Assembly: GCA_963707275.1 (NCBI GenBank)
Contig: CAVPPH010000010.1
Span: 186,001-250,000 of the forward strand
DNA: 64,000 nucleotides
Direction: 5' to 3'
Source of the DNA: JACKBK01 sp963707275
Lineage (GTDB): Bacteria > Chloroflexota > Anaerolineae > JAAEKA01
Part shown: positions 29,151-37,844 of the stretch, in pieces
Layout of the letters: each line of letters opens with the position of its first letter
Numbering within the stretch: the first letter of the stretch is position 1
Notes under the pieces: model-generated
Told to the model about the DNA's origin: nothing
Database searches by the model: none
Seen by the model: the letters and a program-made list of their open reading frames with translations, nothing else
Translations under genes and position numbers: made by a program

Positions 29151-30137
29151 TCACGACTCCATCCGAATGCGCGGATCCAGCCAGGCCAGCAGGATGTCCG
29201 AAATCAGCGTGCCGATGATCGCCAGCAAGCAGTAGATCAACACGATCGCGCCGGCCAGGAACATATCCTGGTTGGTCAGCGAGCGCAGCAGCATCGGACC
29301 GATGGTCGGCAGGTTGAGTACGGTGGCGACCACCAGACTGCCAGAGAAGATCAGCGGCAAGTACCAGCCGATGGTGCTGACCAGCGGATTGAGGGCCAGC
29401 CGCACGGGATACTTGATGATCAGATGCCACTCCGACATGCCCTTGGCACGAGCCATCTCGACGTATGGCTTGTTGAGTTCGTCCAGCAGATTGGCGCGCA
29501 TGATGCGGGCCAGGCGTGCCGTGCCGCTGAGGGTCAGGATCAGCACCGGCAGCCACATATGGGTCATCAGGTCGCCGAACCTGGCAAGACTCCAGGGCGC
29601 GTCCACATACTCCGACGAGAAGAGACCGGTGACGCTGATACCGAACCACGAGAAGGCCAGCCACATTGCGATCAGCGCAACCATGAAGGTCGGTGTGGCG
29701 ATACCGATGTAGTTGAAGATGGTGAAGAAATAGTCCACCAGCGTATATTTCTTCACCGCTGAGATGATGCCGATAGGAACTGCCAGGGCCCAACTCAGGA
29801 AGAACGTCAACAACCCCAGCATCAGCGTCAGCGCCAGACGTTCTCCGATCAGCTCGCCGATCGGTTTCTGCCAGTCCAGCGACACACCCAGGTCGCCGCG
29901 CAGAATGCGGCCAATCCATTTGAGATACTGGCCCGTCAGCGGCTGATCCAGCCCGTACTGGGAGCGCAGCGCGTCGATCTGCGCCTGATCCATCGACGAC
30001 CCTGAGGATGCCAGCTCAGCGATGTAGCTGGTCACGAAGTCGCCCGGCGGCGCCTGGATGATGATGAAGGAGAACACCGAGAAGATGAAAAGCAGCACTG
30101 GCAGCAGCAGCAGCCGCTTGACGATATGTTGAGTCAT
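29151..30137 (-). CDS. oppB: ABC transporter permease, OppB/DppB type
   Basis: Intact, 328 residues, about six membrane spans. The N-terminus RLLLLPVLLFIFSVFSFIII is the first span. The motif GDLGVSLDWQKPIGELI is typical for the family, and the cytoplasmic loop YVEMARAKGMSEWHLIIKYP is the EAA motif that docks to OppD/OppF. The terminus is LAWLDPRIRMES. With oppC it forms the membrane channel of the importer. It follows the binding-protein gene after a strong hairpin. Confidence 0.9.
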   Translation of the reverse strand: MTQHIVKRLLLLPVLLFIFSVFSFIIIQAPPGDFVTSYIAELASSGSSMDQAQIDALRSQYGLDQPLTGQYLKWIGRILRGDLGVSLDWQKPIGELIGERLALTLMLGLLTFFLSWALAVPIGIISAVKKYTLVDYFFTIFNYIGIATPTFMVALIAMWLAFSWFGISVTGLFSSEYVDAPWSLARFGDLMTHMWLPVLILTLSGTARLARIMRANLLDELNKPYVEMARAKGMSEWHLIIKYPVRLALNPLVSTIGWYLPLIFSGSLVVATVLNLPTIGPMLLRSLTNQDMFLAGAIVLIYCLLAIIGTLISDILLAWLDPRIRMES

Positions 30138-30172
30138 GGGCGTATCCTGAGTTCAAGGCATGGTCAGGCACA

Positions 30173-30207
30173 AGGTCCCCGGCAACTTCGCGAGTTGCCG
30201 GGGACCT
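30173..30207 (-). promoter_or_regulatory. Strong stem-loop between oppA and oppB
   Basis: AGGTCCCCGGCAACT (30173-30187) and AGTTGCCGGGGACCT (30193-30207) form a perfect 15-base-pair stem with a 5-base loop. No U-tract follows on the minus strand. In ABC operons a stem at this place usually protects the upstream binding-protein message from 3' decay or partly terminates transcription, so that more binding protein than permease is made. That role is inferred here. Confidence 0.75.
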
Positions 30208-30220
30208 CAGAGGGACGGTC

Positions 30221-32274
30221 TTACTGGAAGAAGAACTGCTCCGGCCGGGTGTTGCCGGGCGTTCGCAGTGGCCAGTCGTTGCCAGCCATCTCAGGCACGT
30301 TCTGCAGGTTCTGGTTGACCACGACGACGCCCTGAACCATGGGGGTCAGGCCGACGGTGCCGATCTCCCAGACATTGTCGGCCCAGATCTTGAACAGCTC
30401 GTGGGCCAGCTCGATCTGGCGGTCGCGGCCCGAGACCTTGGCCTCGTCGATGATCTCGACCAGCTTGGCGATCTCGGGTGTCGGCTCTACGCCTTCAGCA
30501 CCGTTGGTCAGGTACCACTGGCGCACCAGCGGCGCAAAGGTCAGCGCCGGGTTGCTGCGCGGGTCCATCTTGGGCTGGCCGCTGAAGGGGAAGGCGGTGG
30601 TGTCCTCGTTCCACATCTCGACCATCAGGTCGTTGGTGTCACGCATCTGGAAGCCCAGGGCTCGCTCGCGCATCTCGACGTGGGCGCGCACACCCACATC
30701 GGCCCAGTTCTGCGACAACGACCTGGGCGATGTCCGGCCAGTTGGCGAAGGCAGCGATCACCTGATCTCGATGTCCAGCCGGCTGCCGTCGGGCAGGGTG
30801 CGGAAACCCTCGTCGTCGCGCTCGGTCAGGCCGATGCCGTCGAGCATCTGGTTGGCCGTTGTCGGATGTCAACTCGGTGTACTTGAAGGCCCATTCATCG
30901 CCGGGATAGTAGGGATGGAAGGGCGCCGGCACACCCTGGCGGGCCTCGACCAAGGCCCAGGAAGGCCAGTTCCTTGATCGCCTCGCGATCGATGGCGTGT
31001 GACAGAGCGATGCGGAAGTCCTTGTTCTGCAGCAAGCTCGGCAACGCCGGGTCTGCGCATTGTAGGTCTGGTTGAACATCAGGACCGCGTCAGAGCCGCC
31101 GAAGGTCGGCCAGGTCAGCACGTCGTAGCCACCCTTGTCGTCGTTCTCTACCAGCACCGGGTAGTTACTCATCTTGATGTGGCGACCCTGCATGTCGATC
31201 TCGCCGCCGATGGCCGCCAGGTTGAGCGCCTCAGCGTCAGCGAAGAAGGTGAAGCGCGCCTCGTCGATGTAAGGAAGTTGGTTGCCGTCCTGATCGACGG
31301 CGAAGTAGTAGGGATTGCGCTTGAGCGTGAACACCGGGTCGGAAACGCTCGAGTTGTCGGGCACCCAGGCGGCGGTGCTCGGCCCACTGCCTCTCAGATG
31401 CGGCAGGGCCTCGACAGCGAACAGCTCGGTCCAGGTCTCGAAACCGCGCTCCTTGACCACCGCGTCCAGCGCGGCCGCGTCGGTGTAGTTCGGGTGGAAG
31501 TCCTTCAGGTAGTGGGCCGGTGCAAAGGCCAGGTTGGTGATGGACTTGTCGGCGCCGTCCTTGTTGGCCAGGTCCAGCAGAAACGCCGTGTTGGGCTGTG
31601 CGAACGTCCACTTGACGGCGTAGTCATCCACCTTTTCGACAGTAGCAACGGTTCCATCGGCGATTCATCATCCAGCCCGGTGCGCTGGGCGACAGGTCGG
31701 TGTTGAGCGCAATGTCGTTGTACCAGAACATGATGTCGTCAGCGGTGAAAGGCTCGCCATCCGACCACTTCATGCCCTCGCGCAGGTTGACTGTCCACTG
31801 CGTGAAGTCATCGTTGGACTCCCAGCCCTTGGCGATGTGGGGGATGACCTCGCTGCCGTCCGGCGAGTTGCGCACCAGCGCATCGTAGACCAGGCGGGTG
31901 TAGTTGTTGTGGTCCGAGGGTCCGAGGAAGCCGCGGCGCAGCAGACCGCCGTAGGTACCGACCTGGGCAACTTCTTCCACCAGCGGCTCGGCAGGCAGAC
32001 GCTCATCCACGACAGGCAGTTCGCCCGCCGCTACCATTTCCGCCAGCACGGGAGCTTCGTGATACTTGGAATCCATCGCGGCCGGCTCAGCCGGCGCTTC
32101 AGTTGCATCAGGTGCAGCGACCTCAGCAGGCGGCTCAGTTGCGGCAGGAGCAGCCGCTGCCTCGGTTGCAGCAGGCTGCTCTGCGGGCGGAGCGGCAGTG
32201 GGAGCCGCTGCGCCGCCGCAACCAGCCAGCACCAGCGCTACCAAAACAAGAAGTACGACTAGGGAGCGAAACAT
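30221..32274 (-). CDS. oppA: ABC transporter substrate-binding lipoprotein, OppA/DppA type (frameshifted)
   Basis: The protein of about 680 residues begins at ATG 32274 with a lipoprotein signal peptide ending LVLVALVLAGC (lipobox Cys-19), then an Ala/Pro/Glu/Thr-rich linker of about 50 residues. Next come EEVAQVGTYGGLLRRGF and the family motif WTVNLREGMKWSDGEPFTAD. The later parts, PVFTLKRNPYYFAVDQDG and WADNVWEIGTVGLTPMVQ, match the large cluster-C binding proteins seen with hemicellulose or xyloglucan oligosaccharide importers as well as peptide importers. Indels near 31650, 31070, 30860 and 30725 split it. A Shine-Dalgarno AAAGGAGGT (32281-32289) supports the start. Confidence 0.85.
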
Positions 32275-32402
32275 GGGTGTGACCTCCTTTGGTCATGGTG
32301 AAGTTGAACGGTCATCGTTCAGGATTAATGTTGGTCAAGCGTTACTGATCGGATACTGACATGCTGTGGGCAATACCTCCTCTCTTCTTCTCCTGATCTC
32401 GC
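32275..32402 (-). promoter_or_regulatory. lacI-oppA spacer
   Basis: This 128-base spacer is more AT-rich than the coding flanks and contains a strong Shine-Dalgarno AAAGGAGGT at 32281-32289 for oppA. It may hold the promoter for the transporter and downstream catabolic operon. I could not fix -10 and -35 boxes with confidence and see no second copy of the 33431-33454 palindrome. Confidence 0.4.
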
Positions 32403-33386
32403 TCATGGCGCGCTGGCGCGCACCACCAGCTCAACGGGCAAAATCGTTTCGCAGCCGTTGCACGGCTCACTATTGATCTGGTTCAGGAGCAACCGATTGG
32501 CCTGCACGCCGATGTCGTAGCGCGGCACGCGGCAGGTAGTGAGCGGCGGATTGACCAGCGCAGCAATCGTGATGTCATCGAAACCGGCAATCGCGATCCG
32601 CTGCGGAACCTGCATACCGAGACGCGTGCAAGTACGCAACGCGCCCACGGCAACCAGATCGTTGTAGCAAAACAGGGCGGTGATATCGGGCCGCACAGCC
32701 AGCAGCGCCTCGGCGGCCTCGTCGCCGCCGTCGGCAGTCGGCGCACAGTGCCTGACCAGATCCGGCTGCCAGGCCATGTCTGACGCCTCCAATACCGCCC
32801 GATAGCCGCTGAAGCGGGCCTTGCCGCTGTATGAGGCTGCCGGGCCTGCCAGAAACGCGATGTTCTTGTGCCCGCGGCGTACAAAGTGTTCGACGATCAT
32901 GCGGGCGCCTGCCTCATCATCCGCCAGCACAGCGCCGGCGCCCACGCCGTTCGCGCGGCGATTGATCAGGACTACATTGGTGTGGCGGGTCAGGGCGACA
33001 GTCAGATCCTCCCGTGGCAGGCGGGAACTGCAAACGATCAGGCCGTCGACACGCTTCTCTTCCAGCGAAGCCATGAACTCCAGCTCGCGAGCCGGCTCCT
33101 CGTCGCTGCTGCACAGGAAGACGCTGTAATCCTCCAGATAGGCGGCATCGGCCACGCCGCGCGCAATGTCTGCAAAGAAGGGGTTGGAAATGTCGGGAAC
33201 TACCAGACCGATGGTGCCGGTGCGCTGCGTTGCCAGGCTGCGAGCAATGCCGCTGGGTCGATAATCCATCCGTTCGACCACTGCCAGCACACGCTGGCGA
33301 GTGTCATCGCTGACATCGCCTTTTTCATTGATTACCCGGGACACCGTCATCAGGGAGACGCCGGCCTCATGGGCTACATCGGCCAT
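32403..33386 (-). CDS. LacI-family transcriptional regulator
   Basis: An intact 327-residue regulator. The N-terminal helix-turn-helix is ADVAHEAGVSLMTVSRVINE, with hinge helix YRPSGIARSLATQRTGTIG. The core is a periplasmic-binding-like sugar domain: VVPDISNPFFADIARGV, LINRRANGVGAGAVLADDE and TALFCYNDLVAVGALR. The start is ATG 33386. It lies upstream of the ABC importer on the same strand and divergent from URO-D-like gene 3, so it probably represses both. The effector is likely a sugar or sugar acid imported by the system. Confidence 0.9.
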   Translation of the reverse strand: MADVAHEAGVSLMTVSRVINEKGDVSDDTRQRVLAVVERMDYRPSGIARSLATQRTGTIGLVVPDISNPFFADIARGVADAAYLEDYSVFLCSSDEEPARELEFMASLEEKRVDGLIVCSSRLPREDLTVALTRHTNVVLINRRANGVGAGAVLADDEAGARMIVEHFVRRGHKNIAFLAGPAASYSGKARFSGYRAVLEASDMAWQPDLVRHCAPTADGGDEAAEALLAVRPDITALFCYNDLVAVGALRTCTRLGMQVPQRIAIAGFDDITIAALVNPPLTTCRVPRYDIGVQANRLLLNQINSEPCNGCETILPVELVVRASAP

Positions 33387-33430
33387 GGTCGCACGAGTTC
33401 AAGGGGAATGGACCTCACGAAGGAAAGCTG

Positions 33431-33454
33431 TTAACGCTACCGTTAGCGCTAACA
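33431..33454. promoter_or_regulatory. Candidate LacI-type operator
   Basis: GTTAGCGCTAAC at 33443-33454 is a perfect 12-base palindrome with the central CG common to LacI-family operators. GTTAACGCTACC just before it (33431-33442) is a near copy of the half sites. The site lies 45 bases upstream of the lacI start and about 95 bases upstream of the divergent URO-D-like gene, so one repressor dimer or pair could control both promoters. Confidence 0.7.
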
Positions 33455-33548
33455 TGATTATACGGGAAGGTGCCGGATTTGTCAATGGGCTTGCAACAAT
33501 TTACACTGAATGACGCGAAACCCACACCCCAGCTCGAAGGAGAACACC

Positions 33549-34692
33549 ATGCCCACCCCCTGGCAACGATTAAGGCAGGCGGCCAGCCTTCAACAACCAG
33601 ATCAGGTTCCAGTCGCGCTGATCGTGGACAGCCCCTGGCTGCCCGGCTATGCCGGCGTGCACACTCTGGACTTCTTCCTGGAACCTGACCTGTGGTACAA
33701 GATCCACCGCGATCTGCTGGAGCGCTGGCCCGATGTTGCCTGGATACCCGGCTTCTGGGTCGAGTACGGCATGGCCAGCGAACCGTCAGCCTTCGGCGCG
33801 CGCATCCACTGGCATGACGACCGGCCGCCCTCCGTCGAACCGGTGGTGGAAGACCCGCGCCACTGGGCCGACGCGCCGCTGCCCAACGTTCTGGAGGATG
33901 GCCTGATGCCGCTGGTCTTGCGGCTGACTGAGAAAGCCGAAGCGCGCCTAAACGCCGAGGGATTGGGGATCAACATGGTGGCGGCGCGCGGACCAATGGT
34001 GACCGCCGGCTGGATCATGGGGCTGACCAGCCTGATGACCGGTCTGGTGGAGCAACCAGCTGTCATCGAGCGCTGTCTGGAGAAGATCACCACCACCCTC
34101 ATCAACTGGCTGCACGCCCAGCTCGACATGCTGACCAACCCGGAAGGCATCCTGCTGCTGGACGACATTGTCGGCATGGTGTCGGTTGATCACTACAACG
34201 AGTTCGTCGCGCCGCACCTGCAGCGCATCTTCGCCGAGTTCGACGGGCTGGTGCGCATCTACCACAACGACACCCCTTGCCCACACCTCTATCCCTCGCT
34301 GGCCGAGGCAGGCTTCGACATCTTCAACTTCACCCACGAAGTGGACATCGCGCAGACCAAGGCGGCGATGGGTCACCGAGTCGCGCTGATGGGCAATGTG
34401 CCACCGCTGCATATCGCCGTGCGTGAGTCGCCGGAGGTAGTGGCCGAGTTTGCGCAGGCCTGTCTCGACCGCGGCGCGCCCGGCGGCGGGATGATTCTTT
34501 CCGTGGGCGGCGGCGTCTCCCCTGATACCCCGGCGGCGAGCATTGACGCGATGGTCGCTGTGGCTAAGGTGTGGCAGCCTCCCCAGCCCGGCCAGCCGGT
34601 CGGCGACTGGGACGAGCTGCTGGCACGTTACAAGATCAGCAACACCGGCCGGCGAGCGCGCGATCGCCAGCGCCGCGACCGCGGCAGCTCTG
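33549..34692 (+). CDS. URO-D-like protein 3, divergent from lacI
   Basis: Starts at ATG 33549 after AAGGAGA (33537-33543). Superfamily motifs: WIPGFWVEYGMASEPSAFG, GINMVAARGPMVTAGWIMG, the catalytic-strand DDIVGMVSVDHYNEFVAPH, VRIYHNDTPCPHLYPSLAE (His-Asn-Asp..Cys metal-type motif) and MILSVGGGVSPDTPAASID. It lacks the HemE MRQAGR motif. The given frame stays open to 35111, antisense to the next gene, which is improbable. A shift near 34640 would end it at TGA 34690-34692, a normal family length of about 381 residues, just before a palindromic repeat. The divergent LacI gene may regulate it. Confidence 0.75.
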
Positions 34693-34705
34693 ATCGCCTG
34701 CCGTC

Positions 34706-34766
34706 GCTCGAGCCGGTCTCCGACCGAGCCTGCAAGCACCGGCACGGTCGGAGACCGGCCCGAGGC
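34706..34766. repeat. GCCGGTCTCCGACCGAG palindrome pair
   Basis: GAGCCGGTCTCCGACCGAGC near 34708 and the inverted form ACGGTCGGAGACCGGCCCGA near 34744 make a stem of about 15 base pairs with an 18-base loop, lying between two convergent genes. It can serve as a bidirectional terminator. The word CCGGTCTCC-GACCGAG recurs at 57796-57816 and inside the 75-bp elements at 3394 and 57961. Confidence 0.7.
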
Positions 34767-34775
34767 AAGAATGCG

Positions 34776-35720
34776 TCACACCGCCGCCAGCAGAATCACG
34801 CTCAGCACCGGAATCGCCAGCAACGTCGAGATCATCACGATGCTGCTGGCCAGCGTGTCGTCCGCGCCCATGGCCTGCGCCATGACGTAGGAGGCGACGG
34901 CGGTCGGCATCGCCAGCAGCAGCATGGCGATCAGCAGCGGCGGGCCGGTCAGCCCGACCACGCGCGCCGCCAGATAGCCGGCCAGCGGCGCAACCAGCAC
35001 CTTGACCAGCGACGCTGCCGTAGCGATTGCGCCTCCGGTGCGTATGGCGCGCAGCCGCAGTCCGGCCCCCATCGCCAGCAGCGCGCCGGGCAGCGCGAGC
35101 TCTCCCAGTAGATCCAGCGTGCGCGTCAGCGCCTCCGGCAAGACAAGCCCACTGTAGGCAACTGCCAACCCGGCCAGGCAGGCGATGATCAGCGGGTTGG
35201 TGGCGATGCTGCGCACGACAGCCGCCACCTGCTGCCGGCCGCGCCGGTTTTCAGCGGGCGTCGCCCCAGCCAGCACGATCACCGCGGCCACATTATAGAC
35301 GGGGATGATGGGCGCCAACGCCAGCAGCACCAGCGCCTCCACCGCCGGCGTACCCTGCCCGATAGCCGCCAGCGCGTAAAGCGTCACCGGCAGCCCAACG
35401 AAGGCGATGTTGCCGCGATAGGCGCCCTGCACGAAGCTGGCAGTCGCGCGCTGGTCGAGACGCAGCCGCCAGGCCAGCAGATAGCCAACTGCGATGCAGA
35501 CCAGCATGCCCGCCAGCACGACGGTGATGATGCCCACCGCTTCGTTCAGTTGCGGCAGCGCACTCGCCGTCTTGGTAAACAGCAAGGCAGGCAGCGCGAC
35601 CCAGTAGATCAGACGGTTGAGATTGCGAAAGAACTCTTCGGACGCGAAGCCCTGACGGCGCAGAAACAGGCCAAGGCCGATCAGCAGAAAGATCGGAGCG
35701 AGGATGTTGACGACGATCAT
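34776..35720 (-). CDS. AEC-family (auxin efflux carrier-like) transporter
   Basis: An intact protein of 314 residues with about ten membrane spans in the five-plus-five pattern of the AEC family. The N-terminus VNILAPIFLLIGLGLFLRR and the motifs FVGLPVTLYALAAIGQG, NPLIIACLAGLAVAYSGL and MLLLAMPTAVASYVMAQAMG are typical. Members export or import malonate, malate or other organic acids by secondary transport. The substrate here is unknown; a sugar acid is possible. It converges on URO-D-like gene 3. Confidence 0.85.
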   Translation of the reverse strand: MIVVNILAPIFLLIGLGLFLRRQGFASEEFFRNLNRLIYWVALPALLFTKTASALPQLNEAVGIITVVLAGMLVCIAVGYLLAWRLRLDQRATASFVQGAYRGNIAFVGLPVTLYALAAIGQGTPAVEALVLLALAPIIPVYNVAAVIVLAGATPAENRRGRQQVAAVVRSIATNPLIIACLAGLAVAYSGLVLPEALTRTLDLLGELALPGALLAMGAGLRLRAIRTGGAIATAASLVKVLVAPLAGYLAARVVGLTGPPLLIAMLLLAMPTAVASYVMAQAMGADDTLASSIVMISTLLAIPVLSVILLAAV

Positions 35721-35920
35721 GCTGCCATTCTAGCCGCGAGCGCAGCATCCCCAAAACCCGCAGGTGCCACAACCTCCCGGAAGCTTAGCAGCGGGATCAC
35801 CCGCGGGGTCGCTCAGTCAGCGTCCGGAAGGTTCCGCGTCTATCCAACCAACCAGATCAGCCAACCGCCGATAGTTGCTCCGCCATCGCTCCCATGCTAG
35901 AATCGCGCTAGCCAATAATG

Positions 35921-35984
35921 AGGACTGACAGTCCTCTCACAAACCAGGCTAATTCAACAATCGCTGGCAGGACTGACAGTCCTG
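35921..35984. repeat. AGGACTGACAGTCCT palindromes (two copies)
   Basis: AGGACTGACAGTCCT (35921-35935) and CAGGACTGACAGTCCTG (35968-35984) are perfect palindromes with a single central base. They lie in a 289-base spacer between divergent genes (AEC transporter and aminotransferase), 26-90 bases upstream of the aminotransferase start. A regulator binding site is possible, but the same word occurs as a terminator-like hairpin at 61023-61055, so it is more likely a mobile palindromic repeat. Confidence 0.7.
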
Positions 35985-36009
35985 ACCCGCCCCGGAAAGC
36001 ACCCACATC

Positions 36010-36855
36010 ATGTCACTGCCAAAAGTGGTCAGCCGCAACGGCCACTTCATGTCACCTGCCGACGCCCACATCTCGATCTTCAACCCGGTCATCTTCGGTG
36101 CGTTCGGCGTCTACGAGTCTATCCAGCTTTATGCAGGCGCGATCTTCCTGCTTGAGGATCACATGCAACGGCTGGCAACCTCGGCTGCCGCCATCGATCT
36201 GGCGCTGCCGGCCGACCTCGACACCATCGCCCACTGGACCACGGAAGTGGTGGCTGCGAACGGATGCCGCGACGCGTTGATCCGCATCTTCGCGCTGGGC
36301 GCGACGGCTGACAACGGTCCGGAGATCTTCATCTGGCCGGAGGCGCCGCGGGCGTTGCCGCCGTCACTCTACGAGCAAGGCGCGGGCGCGGTGACCTACA
36401 GCGGCGAGCGGGCGCTGCCGCAGGCCAAGTCACTCAACACGTTGGTTAACCACATGGCCAAGGCGCGCGCGCTGGCTGCCGGCGAGCACGAGGGCGTCCT
36501 GGTGGACCGTGACGGCAACGTAACAGAGGGATCTTCGAGCAATCTGTTCGTGGTACGAGGAGGCGCGCTGCTGACCGCGCCTGAAGAGGATGTGCTGGCC
36601 GGCGTGACACAGATCGAGGTGCTGGCTCTGGCGGAACAGCTCGGCATTCCGCTGCTCCGGGAGAAGCTGCCGCTGGCAGACAGGCAACGCTGGGACGAAG
36701 CGTTCCTGACCAGCACCAGCCGCCACGTGTTGCCGCTGGTGCGGCTGGACGGCCAAGCCCTCGGCGCCGGCGCGCCTGGGCCGGTTACAATGCGGCTGCG
36801 TGAGGCGTTCGAGAAACGTTTTCTCAGCTTCGTACATGGTGCCATGCCTGGGTAG
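36010..36855 (+). CDS. Class IV aminotransferase (branched-chain/D-amino acid/aminodeoxychorismate lyase type)
   Basis: An intact PLP enzyme of 281 residues. The family pattern is visible: NPVIFGAFGVYESIQLYAG at the start, the lysine in AKSLNTLVNHMAKARAL (PLP Lys by position), the motif LVDRDGNVTEGSSSNLFVV with the conserved glutamate, and LLTAPEEDVLAGVTQIEV. It may be a branched-chain aminotransferase (IlvE-like) or a D-amino-acid aminotransferase; sequence alone does not separate them. Two AGGACT palindromes lie upstream. Confidence 0.85.
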   Translation: MSLPKVVSRNGHFMSPADAHISIFNPVIFGAFGVYESIQLYAGAIFLLEDHMQRLATSAAAIDLALPADLDTIAHWTTEVVAANGCRDALIRIFALGATADNGPEIFIWPEAPRALPPSLYEQGAGAVTYSGERALPQAKSLNTLVNHMAKARALAAGEHEGVLVDRDGNVTEGSSSNLFVVRGGALLTAPEEDVLAGVTQIEVLALAEQLGIPLLREKLPLADRQRWDEAFLTSTSRHVLPLVRLDGQALGAGAPGPVTMRLREAFEKRFLSFVHGAMPG

Positions 36856-36865
36856 CAGAATTGGA

Positions 36866-36934
36866 GAACCGCGGATTAAGTGGAAACCACGGATTCCGGA
36901 ACTCTGATCCGCGCCTCCTCCCAATCCGCGGTTC
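36866..36934. terminator. Inverted repeat between convergent genes
   Basis: GAACCGCGGATT (36866-36877) pairs perfectly with AATCCGCGGTTC (36923-36934). Related words AACCACGGATTCC and GATCCGCGC lie between the arms. The stem sits between the 3' ends of the aminotransferase gene and parB and probably ends both transcripts. Confidence 0.65.
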
Positions 36935-36948
36935 TTGCGTCTCAACCG

Positions 36949-37839
36949 CTACAAATCGCTCGGCCCCACCAGCATGTCGTAGATCGAGCCCAGCTCCTCT
37001 TCCGAGTAGAAGTGGATCACGATGCGGCCGCCGCGGCGGCTGCGGAAGAGGTTGACTTTTGTGCCCAGCGCGTCGCGCAGACGGGTTTCAAGCTCGCGGG
37101 TCTCGGGGCTGTCGTCTTCCTCGCTGGCCGTCTCGTTGACCACCGTCTCGCTGGCTGCCTGCTGCATCCGGCGTACCAGTTCCTCGGTTTGACGCACAGT
37201 CATCTCGTTGTCGATTACGATGACCAACGCCTGCTCGATCAGCGCGTCGTCGGCCAGACCCAGCAGCGCGCGCGCGTGACCCTCCTTGATCTGCCCGCGG
37301 ACAACAGCTTCCTTGGCAACGTCGGGCAGACGTAGCAGGCGCAGGGAGTTGGCGACCGCGACGCGGCTCTTGCCGACCCGCGCCGCCACCACCTCCTGGG
37401 TCAGCCCAAACTCTTCGACCAGCGAGTAGTAGGCGGCCGCCTCTTCCAGCGGGTTGAGGTCGGCACGCTGGACGTTTTCCACCAGCGCCAGCTCCAGCAT
37501 CCCCTGCGGCGACACGTCCTTGACGATGGCGGGCACGCTGGTCAGCCCGGCCATGCCCGAGGCGCGCCAGCGGCGTTCGCCGGCCACAAGATAATAGCGC
37601 GACGCGCTGCCGTCCGGCGCCATGGTCAGCACCAGCGGCTGGATCAGCCCGTGGGTGCGGATCGACTCGGCCAGTTCCTCCAGCGCGGCCGGTTCCATGT
37701 TGTCACGCGGCTGGCGCGGATTGGGCGCGATGTCAGCCAGCGACACCTCGGCCACGCCGGCCGGCGGGCGGCTGGTTTCGCTCTCGCCTGCCGGGATCAG
37801 AGCGCCCAGCCCCTTGCCAAGACCTCTGCGCGTCGTCAT
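36949..37839 (-). CDS. parB: Chromosome-partitioning protein ParB
   Basis: A 296-residue ParB/Spo0J protein from ATG 37839. It opens RRGLGKGLGALIPAGE, the usual ParB N-terminus, followed by IAPNPRQPRDNMEPAALEEL, the CTP-binding box ENVQRADLNPLEEA and LVAGERRWRASGMAGL, and the HTH FGLTQEVVAARVGKSRVAVA. The C-terminal dimer domain ends IVIHFYSEEELGSIYDMLVG. It starts 5 bases after parA, as in most bacteria. No complete parS site (TGTTTCACGTGAAACA) was found nearby. Confidence 0.93.
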   Translation of the reverse strand: MTTRRGLGKGLGALIPAGESETSRPPAGVAEVSLADIAPNPRQPRDNMEPAALEELAESIRTHGLIQPLVLTMAPDGSASRYYLVAGERRWRASGMAGLTSVPAIVKDVSPQGMLELALVENVQRADLNPLEEAAAYYSLVEEFGLTQEVVAARVGKSRVAVANSLRLLRLPDVAKEAVVRGQIKEGHARALLGLADDALIEQALVIVIDNEMTVRQTEELVRRMQQAASETVVNETASEEDDSPETRELETRLRDALGTKVNLFRSRRGGRIVIHFYSEEELGSIYDMLVGPSDL

Positions 37840-37844
37840 GCTAC

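Noticed and set aside
33549..35111. URO-D-like gene 3 running to 35111
   Set aside because: The last 450 bases are antisense to the AEC transporter gene or repeat sequence and have no family similarity. A shift near 34640 gives a stop at 34692 and a normal length.
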